NCBI GenBank assembly: GCA_035547695.1
Contig: DASZUK010000062.1
Location: 186,001 to 250,000, forward strand
Origin: DASZUK01 sp035547695
GTDB lineage: Bacteria; Actinomycetota; Acidimicrobiia; Acidimicrobiales; RAAP-2
Length of the DNA stretch: 64,000 nucleotides
Reading direction: 5' to 3'
Shown here: one piece after another, positions 40,084-48,254 of the stretch
Layout of the letters: each line of letters opens with the position of its first letter
How positions within the stretch are numbered: position 1 is the stretch's first letter
Notes under the pieces: generated by a model
Databases searched by the model: none
Seen by the model: only the letters and a program-made list of their open reading frames with translations
Told to the model about the DNA's origin: nothing
Position numbers and translations under genes: made by a program

Positions 40084-42771
40084 ATGAGCGGGGAGGCGAC
40101 GGCCGACGGCAGCGGGCAGGCCGGGGCCCCGGCGCGCCACCACCGGCACCTGGACCACCCCCACGGCGGCCCCGACGGCGACCACCGGGGCCATGCGGGC
40201 CGTCGTGGGCGCGGGGACCGGCCGTGGCGGTCCATCGTGTTCGCCCCGGGCGGCGACGGGACCACGAGGCGGCGGGGCTCCGACGCCTTCCGGCTGGTGG
40301 TGGCCGTCCTCACGGTGCTGTGCTGCTGGCTGGTCAGCGGCACCCCGTCGACGCCGCAGGTGGCGTTCCTGCACTTCCTGACCCCGCCCCCCGACGGGGT
40401 CCGGTGGCTGGTCAGCACGGTCTGGTGGTTGGGGTCCGTCGGGGTCATCGTGGCCCTCGGGGTCCTGGCCCTGCTGTCCCGCCGCCGCAACGTGGCCCGC
40501 GACATCCTGCTGTCGGGGCTGGTGGCCTGGCTGGTGAGCGTGCTGCTGGAGCTGGCCGTGGGGGCCACAGGGGGGCACACGCCGACGCCGACACTGAAGG
40601 GCATCGACCTGGTGTTCCCGGTGGCCCGGGTGGCCGCCACGGTGGCGGTGGCGTCGGCGGCCCTGCCATACCTGAGCCGGGGGCTGCAGCGGGTGGTGGA
40701 GGTGGTCATCGTGCTGGCCGCGGTCACCACCGTGGTCAACGGGTCCGGCCTGCCCGTCAGCGTCCTGGCCAGCCTGGCCGTCGGCTGGGGGGTGGCCGCC
40801 GCCTTCCACCTGTGGTTCGGGTCCCCGCTCGGCCTGCCGTCGGCCGCCGACGTGTCGGCCCTGCTGGCCGACCTGGACATCGACGCCGACGACGTCGCCG
40901 CCGCGCCGGACCAGGAGTGGGGGGTGGCCCGCTTCCGGGCCGCCGACGCCGGCGGGCCGATCAGTGCCTCGGTGTACGGCCGCGACGCCCACGACGCCCA
41001 ACTGCTGGCCAAGACGTTCCGGTTCCTGGCCTACCGCGACTCCGGCCCCACCCTGACGCTGACCCGGGTGCAGCAGGTGGAGCACGAGGCCTACCTGACC
41101 CTGCAGGCCGAGCGGTCCGGTGCCCGGGTCCCCTGGGTCCTGGCCGCCGGCACCGCCGGGCCGTCCCGCGACGCGGTCCTGGTCACCCGGCCGCCCGCCG
41201 GGCTCCGGCTGGCCGACCGGCTGGCCGCGGCCGCTCCCGCTCCCGCCGCCGCTCCCGCCGCTGTTGCCGTTGGGCCCACTGCGGGGGAGGCCGCCGGGCA
41301 GGCCGAAGGGCAGACCGCCGTGCAAGCCGAAGGGCGGTCCGAGGGGCAGACCGAGGGGACGGTCGTCACGGCCCCGGCCGCGGCCCCACCGCCGGACCCG
41401 GGGGTGTTGCCGGACGCGGCCGCCGACGACCTGTTCGGGCAGGTGCTGAAGCTGCGGGCCGCCCGGATCGCCCACGGGTCGATCAGCGCGGCCACCGTGG
41501 TGGTCGAGGACCCCGGCTCGGCCGGGCTGACCGACTTCCGGCGGGCCACCGCGGCCACCGCCGCCGACCGCCTGGACCGGGACCTGGCGGCCACCCTGGC
41601 CACCGCCGGGCTGGCCATGGGGCCGGAGCGGGCGGTGGCGTCGGCCGTCCGGGCGCTGGACGCCGACCAGTTGGCGGCGGCGCTGCCGTTCCTGCAGCGG
41701 GCCGCCCTGGACCCGGTGCTGTCACGGGCGCTGCGCGGCCGCAAGGCGCTGCTGTCGGCGCTGCGGGAGCAGGGGGCGACGGCGGCCGGGGTCGACGTGC
41801 CCAAGCTGGCCGAGCCCCGGCGGATGAGCTGGATGAACTTCGTCATGGTGGTCGGCACCCTGATCGGCGGCTGGGCGCTGCTGGGGGTGCTGATCAACGT
41901 CACCAAGTCCTGGGACACCATCACCGGCGCCCGCTGGGGGTGGGTGGTGGCCACGTTCCTGCTGGCCCAGCTCACCTACCCGTCCCTGGCCGTCACCACC
42001 ACCGGGTCCATCGTGGACCCGCTGTCCTACGGCCGGGTGGTGGCCCTGGAGGTGGCCAACAGCTTCGTGCAACTGGCCGGCGGCACCATGGGCGGGGTGG
42101 CCGCCCGGGTGCGGTTCTTCCAGCAGCAGGGCTACGACGCCACCATGGCGGTTAGCTCCGGGGTGGTCAACTCCACGGTGAGCTGGATCGTGAAGGGTGC
42201 CCTGTTCCTGATCGCCCTGCCCATCGCCATCAGCCAGTTCCACTTCACACAGAAGCCCACCGACAACGGCGGCGGCCACGGCGACCTGGTGTGGCTGATC
42301 GTCCTCATCGTGGTCGCCGCCGCGGTGGCCCTCGGCCTGGTCCTGCTGGTGCCCCGGCTGCGCCGGCTGGCCCGGGACACCCTGCGGCCGAAGCTCTCCG
42401 ACGTCTGGGCCCACCTCCGGGTGCTGGCCAGGCACCCCCGGAACATGGTGGAGATCTTCGGCGGCGCCGTCCTGGCCCAGTTGCTGGTGGCCCTGGCCCT
42501 GGGGGCGGCCCTGCACGCCTTCGGCCAGCACCTCGGCCTGGCCCAACTGCTGGTGGTCCTCACCCTGGCCTCCATGGTCGGCGGGGTGTCCCCGGTGCCG
42601 GGCGGCATGGGGGTGGTGGAGGCCGGCATGATCCTCTGCCTCACCGCCGCCGGCATCCCCCAGACCGACGCGGTGGCCGCCACCTTCGTGCAGCGGTTGT
42701 TCACGTCCTACCTGCCCCCGATCTGGGGTTGGTTCGTGCTGGTGTGGATGCGGCGGAAGGAGTACCTGTGA
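40084..42771 (+). CDS. Flippase-like membrane protein with N-terminal and kinase-like domains
   Basis: The 895-residue protein starts with a His/Gly-rich cytoplasmic stretch (about 50 residues), followed by six membrane helices (residues about 68-245). A cytoplasmic domain (about 255-590) resembles a degenerate protein kinase-like fold: ISASVYGRDAHDAQLLAKTFRFLAYRDSG, ARIAHGSISAATVVVEDPG and GLTDFRRATA (key residues K, H, G, D) match the lysine, catalytic-loop and DFG regions without the full catalytic set. The last 300 residues are a lysylphosphatidylglycerol synthase/flippase-type transmembrane domain with VSPVPGGMGVVEAGM. The likely role is lipid or glycolipid translocation. TAGTCT lies nine bases before the ATG. 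The stop overlaps the phosphatase start. Confidence 0.75.
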   Translation: MSGEATADGSGQAGAPARHHRHLDHPHGGPDGDHRGHAGRRGRGDRPWRSIVFAPGGDGTTRRRGSDAFRLVVAVLTVLCCWLVSGTPSTPQVAFLHFLTPPPDGVRWLVSTVWWLGSVGVIVALGVLALLSRRRNVARDILLSGLVAWLVSVLLELAVGATGGHTPTPTLKGIDLVFPVARVAATVAVASAALPYLSRGLQRVVEVVIVLAAVTTVVNGSGLPVSVLASLAVGWGVAAAFHLWFGSPLGLPSAADVSALLADLDIDADDVAAAPDQEWGVARFRAADAGGPISASVYGRDAHDAQLLAKTFRFLAYRDSGPTLTLTRVQQVEHEAYLTLQAERSGARVPWVLAAGTAGPSRDAVLVTRPPAGLRLADRLAAAAPAPAAAPAAVAVGPTAGEAAGQAEGQTAVQAEGRSEGQTEGTVVTAPAAAPPPDPGVLPDAAADDLFGQVLKLRAARIAHGSISAATVVVEDPGSAGLTDFRRATAATAADRLDRDLAATLATAGLAMGPERAVASAVRALDADQLAAALPFLQRAALDPVLSRALRGRKALLSALREQGATAAGVDVPKLAEPRRMSWMNFVMVVGTLIGGWALLGVLINVTKSWDTITGARWGWVVATFLLAQLTYPSLAVTTTGSIVDPLSYGRVVALEVANSFVQLAGGTMGGVAARVRFFQQQGYDATMAVSSGVVNSTVSWIVKGALFLIALPIAISQFHFTQKPTDNGGGHGDLVWLIVLIVVAAAVALGLVLLVPRLRRLARDTLRPKLSDVWAHLRVLARHPRNMVEIFGGAVLAQLLVALALGAALHAFGQHLGLAQLLVVLTLASMVGGVSPVPGGMGVVEAGMILCLTAAGIPQTDAVAATFVQRLFTSYLPPIWGWFVLVWMRRKEYL

Positions 42772-43343
42772 CCCAGGCCGTCGACGTCGGGGGCGACGAC
42801 GTCCCGGCCCTGCCGGCGGCCGTCGACCTGCTGGTGGTCTGCACCGGCAACGCCGCCCGGTCGGTGATGGCCGGGTACATGCTGGAGCACCTGTCCGACG
42901 CCTCCGGGCTGGGGCTGAGGGTGGCCACCGCCGGCACCCACGTGGTCGACGGCCAGCCCATGAGCCAGCGGACCCGGGTGGCGCTGGCCACGGTGGACGA
43001 GCTGGCCGGCGCCGACACCGGCCGCCACCGCAGCCGGCAGTTGGACCCGGTGGGGCTGGACCGGGCCGACCTGGTCGTCGCCATGGAGGCCGACCACGTC
43101 CGGTTCGTCCGCCGCCGACATCCGGCCGCGGCGGCCCGGACGGCCACCCTGCGGCGGCTGTGCCGGGACCTGCCGCCGGGGCCGGCGCCGCTGGCCGGCC
43201 GGGTGGCGAGCCTGGCCCTGGCGGACGTGGTGCTGGGCGACGACGAGGACGTCGACGACCCGGCCGGCCACGACCAGGACGCCTACGTGGCCTGCGCCCG
43301 GCAGTTGTGGGCGCTGTGCCGGCAGTTGGTCGACCGTCTCTGA
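42768..43343 (+). CDS. Low-molecular-weight protein tyrosine phosphatase-like protein
   Basis: The 191-residue protein has the LMW-PTP P-loop VCTGNAARSVMA with nucleophile Cys25 and Arg31 (CxxxxxRS, here CTGNAARS). The general-acid Asp would lie in the C-terminal DDEDVDDPAGHDQDAY, consistent with the DP motif. RADLVVAMEADHVRFV is the conserved core strand. It dephosphorylates phosphotyrosine or arginine, or acts as an arsenate reductase-like enzyme. The GTG start overlaps the flippase-like gene by four bases, suggesting joint action at the membrane. Confidence 0.85.
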   Translation: MTQAVDVGGDDVPALPAAVDLLVVCTGNAARSVMAGYMLEHLSDASGLGLRVATAGTHVVDGQPMSQRTRVALATVDELAGADTGRHRSRQLDPVGLDRADLVVAMEADHVRFVRRRHPAAAARTATLRRLCRDLPPGPAPLAGRVASLALADVVLGDDEDVDDPAGHDQDAYVACARQLWALCRQLVDRL

Positions 43344-43359
43344 CCGAGACCGGTGCGGG

Positions 43360-43389
43360 GGTTCCCGAAGGGCGGCCGGTCCGGGAACC
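43360..43389. terminator. Bidirectional hairpin between convergent genes
   Basis: GGTTCCCG (43360-43367) and CGGGAACC (43382-43389) are perfect 8-base arms between the convergent phosphatase and TPR-regulator genes. There is no T-run, as usual for GC-rich actinobacterial terminators. Confidence 0.5.
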
Positions 43390-43395
43390 GGCAGG

Positions 43396-45189
43396 TCAAT
43401 CCAGAACCCATTCGACCGCACGGTCACGGTCGGGCTGGTAGGTGCAGTACGTTCCGGTCTGGATGGTGCGCTCCAGGTGCCGGCCGACCGAGCCGTCGAC
43501 GGCGGTGATGCGGTCGACGGCGGTGGCGATGGCCTTGGTGGCGGTGACCCGCGCCCGTTCGCGGCTCGAGCCGGTGGCCCGGTCGCGTCCGCCGAGGCCG
43601 GTGGCGGCCATGAGCTCGTCGACGAGCGCGTCCCGCTCTGCCTGGAGCGTTTCGCGGCGCGCGGTGTCGGACCAGTCCTCGGCCTGGGCGATGTCGGCGT
43701 CGAGCTCCTGCAGCCGTCGGCGGTAGGAGCCGAGCGCCGTGCGGTCGAGCACCGGCCCCGGCGCCGCCTGCTCGACGGTGCCGGTGCCGCCGGTGACCAG
43801 GTGGGTCGCGGGGACGGGGACTCCCGGACGGCGTAACAGTTCCCGGAGGTAGGTGTAGCCCCTGAGCGCCTTCACCGGCACGGCCTGCTCGGCGGTCCCG
43901 ACCAGCCAGATGCCGTCCCCGGAGGGGCTGAGGCGCAACACGTTCGGTGTCGCGGCGGCCGGCGGCTGCCAGTCGGAGAGCCGGTCCCGCCACCACGAGG
44001 CGCCCAGCCGGGTGTAGGTGGCCAGAGCGGCCGCCCGGCGGCCGGCCGCAGCGGTGGTATCGCCCAGGGCCGCAGCGGCCCGGGCGAGGGTGTCGTCGGT
44101 GAGGCCGTGGAACATGACGGCCCCGACGTTGACGACCGGCCGGCCGGCGTAGGGCTCGAGCAGGCGGCTGGCGGCCTCGATGACGAACCGGTCGTCGACG
44201 CCGAGCGCGGCGTCGAGGGCGCACTGGAGGGTGAGCAGCCAGTTGACGTCCTTGGGCAGTTCGTCGAGCACGGGGCCGTGCAGGGTATGGAGCAGTTCCC
44301 GCACCTTGTCCTGTCGGCCGGCGGCCAGCCACATGACGGCGCCTTCGGCGCAGACGGGAGCCGAGCCTTCGCCGAGCGCGAAGGCTTCCATGCCGGCGGC
44401 GACCTCGGCACAGGTCTCGACGTCGCCGACCTGGACCGCCGTGTAGCCGCGCATGCTCGCGATCACCATCCAGGCGTCGGACAGTGACGCCTGCTCGGAG
44501 GCCGCGGTCGCCACCGCGATGAGCTCGGGGGCGGTGTCGGTCCGGCCGCGGAGCAGATCGAGCATCAGGCGCCTCGACGCAGCGAAGAACCGGGCCCTCG
44601 GTGACTCCTCGCCCAGTCGGTCGAGCGCCCTCATGTGCCGGTGGACGCTCTGCAGGTCCAAGGTCTCGCACCCCACCTGCAGCCCCCACAGGTGGGCCTG
44701 CAGACGGGCGTCGGCGTCGAGCAGGTGGGCGGCCACCTCGTCCAGTCGGGCCACCAGCCGGACTCGGCCGTCCAGTTCGTCCGGTCCCCAGTGGCACGCC
44801 AGCGCGGCATCCAGGCACTCGGCCAGCACCACGGGCTGGCCGGCCCGCTCGGCTTCGGCGAGCGACTGGCCGGCGAACGCTCGGGCCCGAGCGGAGTTCC
44901 CGGAGTAGGCCCAGCAGCGGGCCAGGGCCGCACCCAGGCGGGCTCGGTCGGCGTCGTCGACGGTCCGGGCCAGCAGGTCGTACATCTGGGCCGGCACCCT
45001 TCCCGGATCGGTGCCGTACACGTGCACCGACGCGGCGCCCAGGGCGGCACGAGTCCAGCGGGCCAGGTCACCGGCGGCGCGGGCCCGCTGGACCACCTCG
45101 TCGTAGAGGGGGCTCGCGTCGGCTCCCCGGCCGGCCAGCCGTAGGGCGTCGGCCTGGTCGAGGAGCTCGTCGACGCTCGGAGCATCCAC
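43396..45189 (-). CDS. TPR-rich predicted transcriptional regulator
   Basis: The 597-residue protein consists largely of alpha-helical repeats, including ADALRLAGRGADASPLYDEVV, GNSARARAFAGQSLAEAERAGQ and AWMVIASMRGYTAVQVGDVE, like the TPR half of MalT/LuxR-type ATPases but without a visible nucleotide-binding domain. The last 130 residues (GYTYLRELLRRPGVPVPATHLV, LDRTALGSYRRRLQELDADI, ATGLGGRDRATGSSRERARVTATKAIATAVDRI) are a domain I know from actinobacterial predicted ATPases and regulators that also pair with small NTF2-like proteins. The GTG is leaderless from TACCAT seven bases upstream. It follows the SnoaL-like gene on the same strand. Confidence 0.65.
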   Translation of the reverse strand: MDAPSVDELLDQADALRLAGRGADASPLYDEVVQRARAAGDLARWTRAALGAASVHVYGTDPGRVPAQMYDLLARTVDDADRARLGAALARCWAYSGNSARARAFAGQSLAEAERAGQPVVLAECLDAALACHWGPDELDGRVRLVARLDEVAAHLLDADARLQAHLWGLQVGCETLDLQSVHRHMRALDRLGEESPRARFFAASRRLMLDLLRGRTDTAPELIAVATAASEQASLSDAWMVIASMRGYTAVQVGDVETCAEVAAGMEAFALGEGSAPVCAEGAVMWLAAGRQDKVRELLHTLHGPVLDELPKDVNWLLTLQCALDAALGVDDRFVIEAASRLLEPYAGRPVVNVGAVMFHGLTDDTLARAAAALGDTTAAAGRRAAALATYTRLGASWWRDRLSDWQPPAAATPNVLRLSPSGDGIWLVGTAEQAVPVKALRGYTYLRELLRRPGVPVPATHLVTGGTGTVEQAAPGPVLDRTALGSYRRRLQELDADIAQAEDWSDTARRETLQAERDALVDELMAATGLGGRDRATGSSRERARVTATKAIATAVDRITAVDGSVGRHLERTIQTGTYCTYQPDRDRAVEWVLD

Positions 45190-45211
45190 CGCCTCGATGG
45201 TACGTTCGCCG

Positions 45212-45622
45212 TCAGGGACGGGCGAGGCGGACGCTGGCGGCGTGGACGTGCTGCGTGGCGGCGTCCCAGTCGCCGGTGCAGTAGACGGCCATCTCGACGA
45301 TGGTGTCGTCCACGACGTCGGCGCGGATCATCTCTCGGCAGTACCAGCTCTGGCCTTCGTCGTCCCACCGCTCCTCGAACTCCATGGTGAAGCCGGTATC
45401 GGTCTGGCTGAGCCGCTCGACGCGGACCTGTCCCGGGCAGGGGTGGCCGCTGGTCCGTACCGCGACGGCCTGCTCGGCGGTGTCGGCCTGGACCCGCCAT
45501 TGCGGAAGGGAGAGGTCCAGGAACAGGTCGGCGGCGAACAGCCCGTCCGGTGGCCGGCCGGTCTCCAGGAACTCGATGAGGCGGGCGACCGCCAGCTTGG
45601 TCTCGACCGCGGGCGTCGTCAC
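45212..45622 (-). CDS. SnoaL-like (NTF2-fold) protein
   Basis: The 136-residue protein has a SnoaL-like cone fold: ARLIEFLETGRPPDGLFAADLFLDLSLPQWRVQA, FTMEFEERWDDEGQSWYCREMI and VDDTIVEMAVYCTGDWDAAT (key residues F, D, W, E, Y, C, D). This fold serves as cyclases, isomerases or partner proteins. The GTG overlaps the TGA of a 33-residue ORF with a strong ribosome site, so it is translationally coupled to it. The downstream regulator has its own promoter. Codon use is less GC-extreme than in the neighbours, hinting at transfer. Confidence 0.7.
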   Translation of the reverse strand: MTTPAVETKLAVARLIEFLETGRPPDGLFAADLFLDLSLPQWRVQADTAEQAVAVRTSGHPCPGQVRVERLSQTDTGFTMEFEERWDDEGQSWYCREMIRADVVDDTIVEMAVYCTGDWDAATQHVHAASVRLARP

Positions 45623-45720
45623 CGCCCCCCTCCCGTCCGCGCCAGGTTGCCCCGGACGACCTCCATGGTCTTGCCGAGCTCGACGGCGACCGGCCTGCTC
45701 AACGTGCTCGCACCGGGCAT
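45619..45720 (-). CDS. 33-residue peptide gene coupled to SnoaL-like protein
   Basis: ATG at 45720 is preceded directly by AGGAGGAACACC (45732-45721), a near-perfect ribosome site and the strongest in this window. The peptide MPGASTLSRPVAVELGKTME (first 20 residues) ends in TGGGR, and its TGA overlaps the GTG of the SnoaL-like gene. It may be a leader peptide that sets translation of the next gene, or a real small product. It has no cysteine or signal peptide. Recognition is impossible at this length. Confidence 0.45.
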   Translation of the reverse strand: MPGASTLSRPVAVELGKTMEVVRGNLARTGGGR

Positions 45721-45801
45721 GGTGTTCCTCCTGGTTCGGTCCAGTACCGACACCCTGGAGGCGTGACTCGTCGCGGAACACCGTGAACCCGGAGGTTACG
45801 G

Positions 45802-45823
45802 AGCTCGACGATTCTGTCGAGCT
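45802..45823. promoter_or_regulatory. Perfect 8-base inverted repeat upstream of the peptide gene
   Basis: AGCTCGAC-GATTCT-GTCGAGCT lies 80-100 bases before the peptide gene. It could be the operator of this module or a terminator for the TetR gene that ends at 45919. Confidence 0.5.
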
Positions 45824-45853
45824 GCGGTGCCGAAGGCAGGTGCACGCCGGGGC

Positions 45854-45928
45854 GTCAGCCGGCATGGCCCGGCCCGGGGAGGCCGGTCAGCCGGCATGGC
45901 CCGGCCCGGGGAGGTCGGTCAGCCGGCG
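45854..45928. repeat. 32-base tandem repeat, 2.3 copies
   Basis: Units starting gtcagccggcatggcccggc occur at 45854 and 45886, with a third partial at 45918 that is the end of the TetR gene. The array shows duplication of the 3' end of that gene. Confidence 0.8.
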
Positions 45929-46623
45929 CGCACCGACCGCAGGCCGGCCCAGGCCAGGTCGGCCAGTTGCCCGGCCAGCCGCCGGGTCTCGACCGCCGGG
46001 TCCTCCTCGCCGTCGCCTCCGCCGTCGCCGTCGCCGTTCCGGCCCCCGGTGGCCCGGGCCGCCCGGGCCGCCCGGGCCGCGATCCAGTGCCGGCTGGCCC
46101 CCTCCGCCATGCCCACCACCGCGTAGGCCAGGAACCGCCGGTGCTCCGGGTCCAGCCCGGCGGCGATCAGCGGGTCGATGGCCAGGGCGATGGCGTCCTC
46201 CACCTGCCGCAGGGCGTCCCCCAGCTCCTCGTCGCCGCCGTCGTTGCGGCCGTACAGCAGCCGGAACGCCGCCTCGTGGGTGACCACCATGTTGAAGTAG
46301 GCGGCGAACCCCCGCTCCACCTGCTGTCGGGGGCCCTCCGCGGTGGACGTCGCCTCGTTGATGGCCGCCAGCAGCTCCTGGGCCACCGAGTCCACCAGCT
46401 CCAGGTACAGCGCCCGCTTGGACGAGAAGTGCTGGTACAGCAGCGGCTTGGTCACCCCGGCCGCCTCCGCCACGTCGTCCATCGTCGTGGCCCGGTAGCC
46501 GCGCTCGGCGAACAGTCGCAGGGCGACGGTGAACAGTTGCTGCCGCCGCTCGCCCGCCGTCAGCCGCCGTGCCGGCTGGTCTTCGCCGCCGAACGGTTGG
46601 CCGGCCTGGACCACCCGTGCCAT
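45919..46623 (-). CDS. TetR/AcrR-family transcriptional regulator
   Basis: The 234-residue protein has the DNA-binding core RRQQLFTVALRLFAERGYRATTMDDVAEAAGVTKPLLYQHFSSKRALYLEL (key residues L, F, T, G, T, D, A, K, L, Y, F, S, K), positions about 27-77. The ligand domain follows, with MAEGASRHWIAARAARAARAT and a Gly/Asp repeat insert before the end. Such regulators near lipid genes respond to acyl-CoAs. TAGCCT lies eight bases before the ATG, within the end of the preceding glycosyltransferase gene, so it has its own promoter. Confidence 0.85.
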   Translation of the reverse strand: MARVVQAGQPFGGEDQPARRLTAGERRQQLFTVALRLFAERGYRATTMDDVAEAAGVTKPLLYQHFSSKRALYLELVDSVAQELLAAINEATSTAEGPRQQVERGFAAYFNMVVTHEAAFRLLYGRNDGGDEELGDALRQVEDAIALAIDPLIAAGLDPEHRRFLAYAVVGMAEGASRHWIAARAARAARATGGRNGDGDGGGDGEEDPAVETRRLAGQLADLAWAGLRSVRAG

Positions 46624-46634
46624 CGCCTACGAGG

Positions 46635-47663
46635 CTACCTGAGCACCGCGGCCAGCCGGCTTGGCAGGTCGTCCAGCGAGAAGTGCCGCCGGGCCACCCC
46701 CAGGTTGTACTCCAGCAGCTCCGGGTCGGGGTGGTCCAGCCACCGGACCAGGTCCCCGGGGTCGGCGGCGTCGAACCACCGGAACCCGAACCCGGCCAGC
46801 TCCCGGGCCACCGGGTACCAGCCCACCGCCAGCGGCCGCCGGTGCACCGCCGACTCCACCGTCGGGTTCCCGAACCCCTCCCAGGTCGACGGCAGCGCCA
46901 CCACGTCGCAGGCCGCGTAGGCGTCCACCACCGTCGCCCCCGGCAGGTCTTCGTCGGCCAGGGGGCCGTGCCGGACCGGGCACCGCGCCCCGGCCAGCAG
47001 TTGGTCCAGCTCCGGCCCGTACCCGTCCTCGGCCGGCCCCAGCAACCAGTAGGTGGCCCCGGCCGCCTCCGCCACCGCCAGCCCGCCGGCCACGTTCTTG
47101 CGGGCCAGCGCCCGGGTCGGCTGCAGCACCAGCCGGTCCCCGTCGGCCAGGCCCAGCGCCGCCCGCGCCGCCGCCCGCCGGCCCGGCTTCGGGCAGGTGT
47201 CGAAGGTGTTGTACACCGTCACCGCCTCGATGCCCCGTTCGGCCAGCTCCCGCTGGCTGATCCGGTTGATGGTCACGTGCCGCCACGCCGGGTCGTCCGG
47301 CGGCGGCGGCCGGTCGGCCAGGTGCGGCCGCTGCCACGGCAGGTCGTGGTGGTGCAGCACCGCCGGCCGTCCCGCCAGGCACCCGGCCACCACCGCGGCC
47401 GCCGCCGGGTTCAGCGGCAGCGAGCACAGGTTCTCCACCACCACCACGTCCGCCCCGGCCAGCGCGGCGTCCACCTCGCCGGGGTCCGGCGGCTCGGCCG
47501 CCCCGATGGCCAGTCCGGGCAGCAGGTGGTCCACCTGGCCCTCCCCGGCCACCGTCCGCACGGTGTGCCCCAGTTGCTCCAGCGCCCACCCCCATTTGGC
47601 CGCCTCCACCGACACCCCGTCGGTCCCTCCCAGCCGGAACGACACGATGGAGACGGTGGACAC
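46635..47663 (-). CDS. GT4-type glycosyltransferase
   Basis: The 342-residue protein shows the GT-B fold: VSIVSFRLGGTDGVSVEAAKW in the N-domain, VTINRISQRELAERGIEAVTV between, LVLQPTRALARKNVAGGLAVAE with the phosphate-binding Arg-Lys region and LPSTWEGFGNPTVESAVHRRP, where the two Glu residues (E7E motif) bind the sugar nucleotide. It transfers a sugar, probably from a nucleotide donor, with retention. The GTG is leaderless from TACAGT six bases upstream. gmd is close on the other strand, so GDP-mannose-derived donors are possible. Confidence 0.85.
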   Translation of the reverse strand: MSTVSIVSFRLGGTDGVSVEAAKWGWALEQLGHTVRTVAGEGQVDHLLPGLAIGAAEPPDPGEVDAALAGADVVVVENLCSLPLNPAAAAVVAGCLAGRPAVLHHHDLPWQRPHLADRPPPPDDPAWRHVTINRISQRELAERGIEAVTVYNTFDTCPKPGRRAAARAALGLADGDRLVLQPTRALARKNVAGGLAVAEAAGATYWLLGPAEDGYGPELDQLLAGARCPVRHGPLADEDLPGATVVDAYAACDVVALPSTWEGFGNPTVESAVHRRPLAVGWYPVARELAGFGFRWFDAADPGDLVRWLDHPDPELLEYNLGVARRHFSLDDLPSRLAAVLR

Positions 47664-47727
47664 GGACGCACTGTACGGGCGGGGCCGGTCCCCTTCGATT
47701 CAGTCCCCTTCGACCAGTCGTCTTCGA

Positions 47728-48147
47728 TCAGCCGTCCGACCCTGCGGGTCGGCGGTGTCGCAGGGTCTGCAGGAGATGGCCGGTCGCGGACACGATCCAG
47801 GTGGACCAGCCGTTGCGGTTCGGCTTGATCTGCGGCTTCAGCGAGTGGATCACCGACCCCGCTGCTCCACTCGGCGACTTGAACCGGTTGCCGCCGAGCG
47901 CCCCGGAAAGGACGGTGACGGCTGTGGAGGTGGGATCGAACAGTGCGTCGACACGGGTGCCTTCGTACGTCAGGTGGATAGGGACCAGTTCCGGTTTCTC
48001 GTTATTCTCGACTCTCTCTCCCTTGTGTGGCGCTTCCAGGAAGCTCCCCAGTAGTCGTTCGACCACCGCGCTCACGTCGCAATCCCAGGCCCGTGCCAGT
48101 AACTGCAACTTGGCGTAGGCCCCGTCGTCAATGTCGACCGTGCTCAT
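47728..48147 (-). CDS. RHH-like N-terminus fused to RAMA/DUF4357-like domain
   Basis: The 139-residue protein starts with a ribbon-helix-helix-like segment (STVDIDDGAYAKLQLLARAWDCDVSAVVERLLGSFL, key residues V, D, A, L, A, V, V, E, L). The C-terminal part IHLTYEGTRVDALFDP, LGGNRFKSPSGAAGSVI and NRNGWSTWIVSATG resembles the RAMA fold, which has been linked to modified-DNA reading and restriction systems. No restriction genes are in the window. GAGGGG before the ATG is a normal ribosome site and the upstream 50 bases are unusually AT-rich. Lower GC than neighbours suggests acquisition. Function is inference. Confidence 0.55.
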   Translation of the reverse strand: MSTVDIDDGAYAKLQLLARAWDCDVSAVVERLLGSFLEAPHKGERVENNEKPELVPIHLTYEGTRVDALFDPTSTAVTVLSGALGGNRFKSPSGAAGSVIHSLKPQIKPNRNGWSTWIVSATGHLLQTLRHRRPAGSDG

Positions 48148-48163
48148 GAGATGCCCCTCTTTT

Positions 48164-48184
48164 CTACTTGAAGAGAAATAGTAG
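48164..48184. promoter_or_regulatory. AT-rich inverted repeat upstream of the RHH-RAMA gene
   Basis: CTACT (48164-48168) and AGTAG (48180-48184) flank an AT-rich spacer in an island from 48158 to 48196, with the direct repeat TTCTCTT on the minus strand. It is a likely promoter and autoregulatory site for the RHH-type protein. Confidence 0.5.
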
Positions 48185-48254
48185 TAAAAAGAGAAGCCCG
48201 GGTCCAGGGCGGCCGGCCGGGAGGCCGTGTTGCCGTGAGGTACCGTGGAAACCC

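Noticed and set aside
48168..48254. Extended N-terminus for Gmd
   Set aside because: It would cross the AT-rich regulatory island; the ATG at 48255 begins the standard PKRALITG and has TACCGT eight bases before it.
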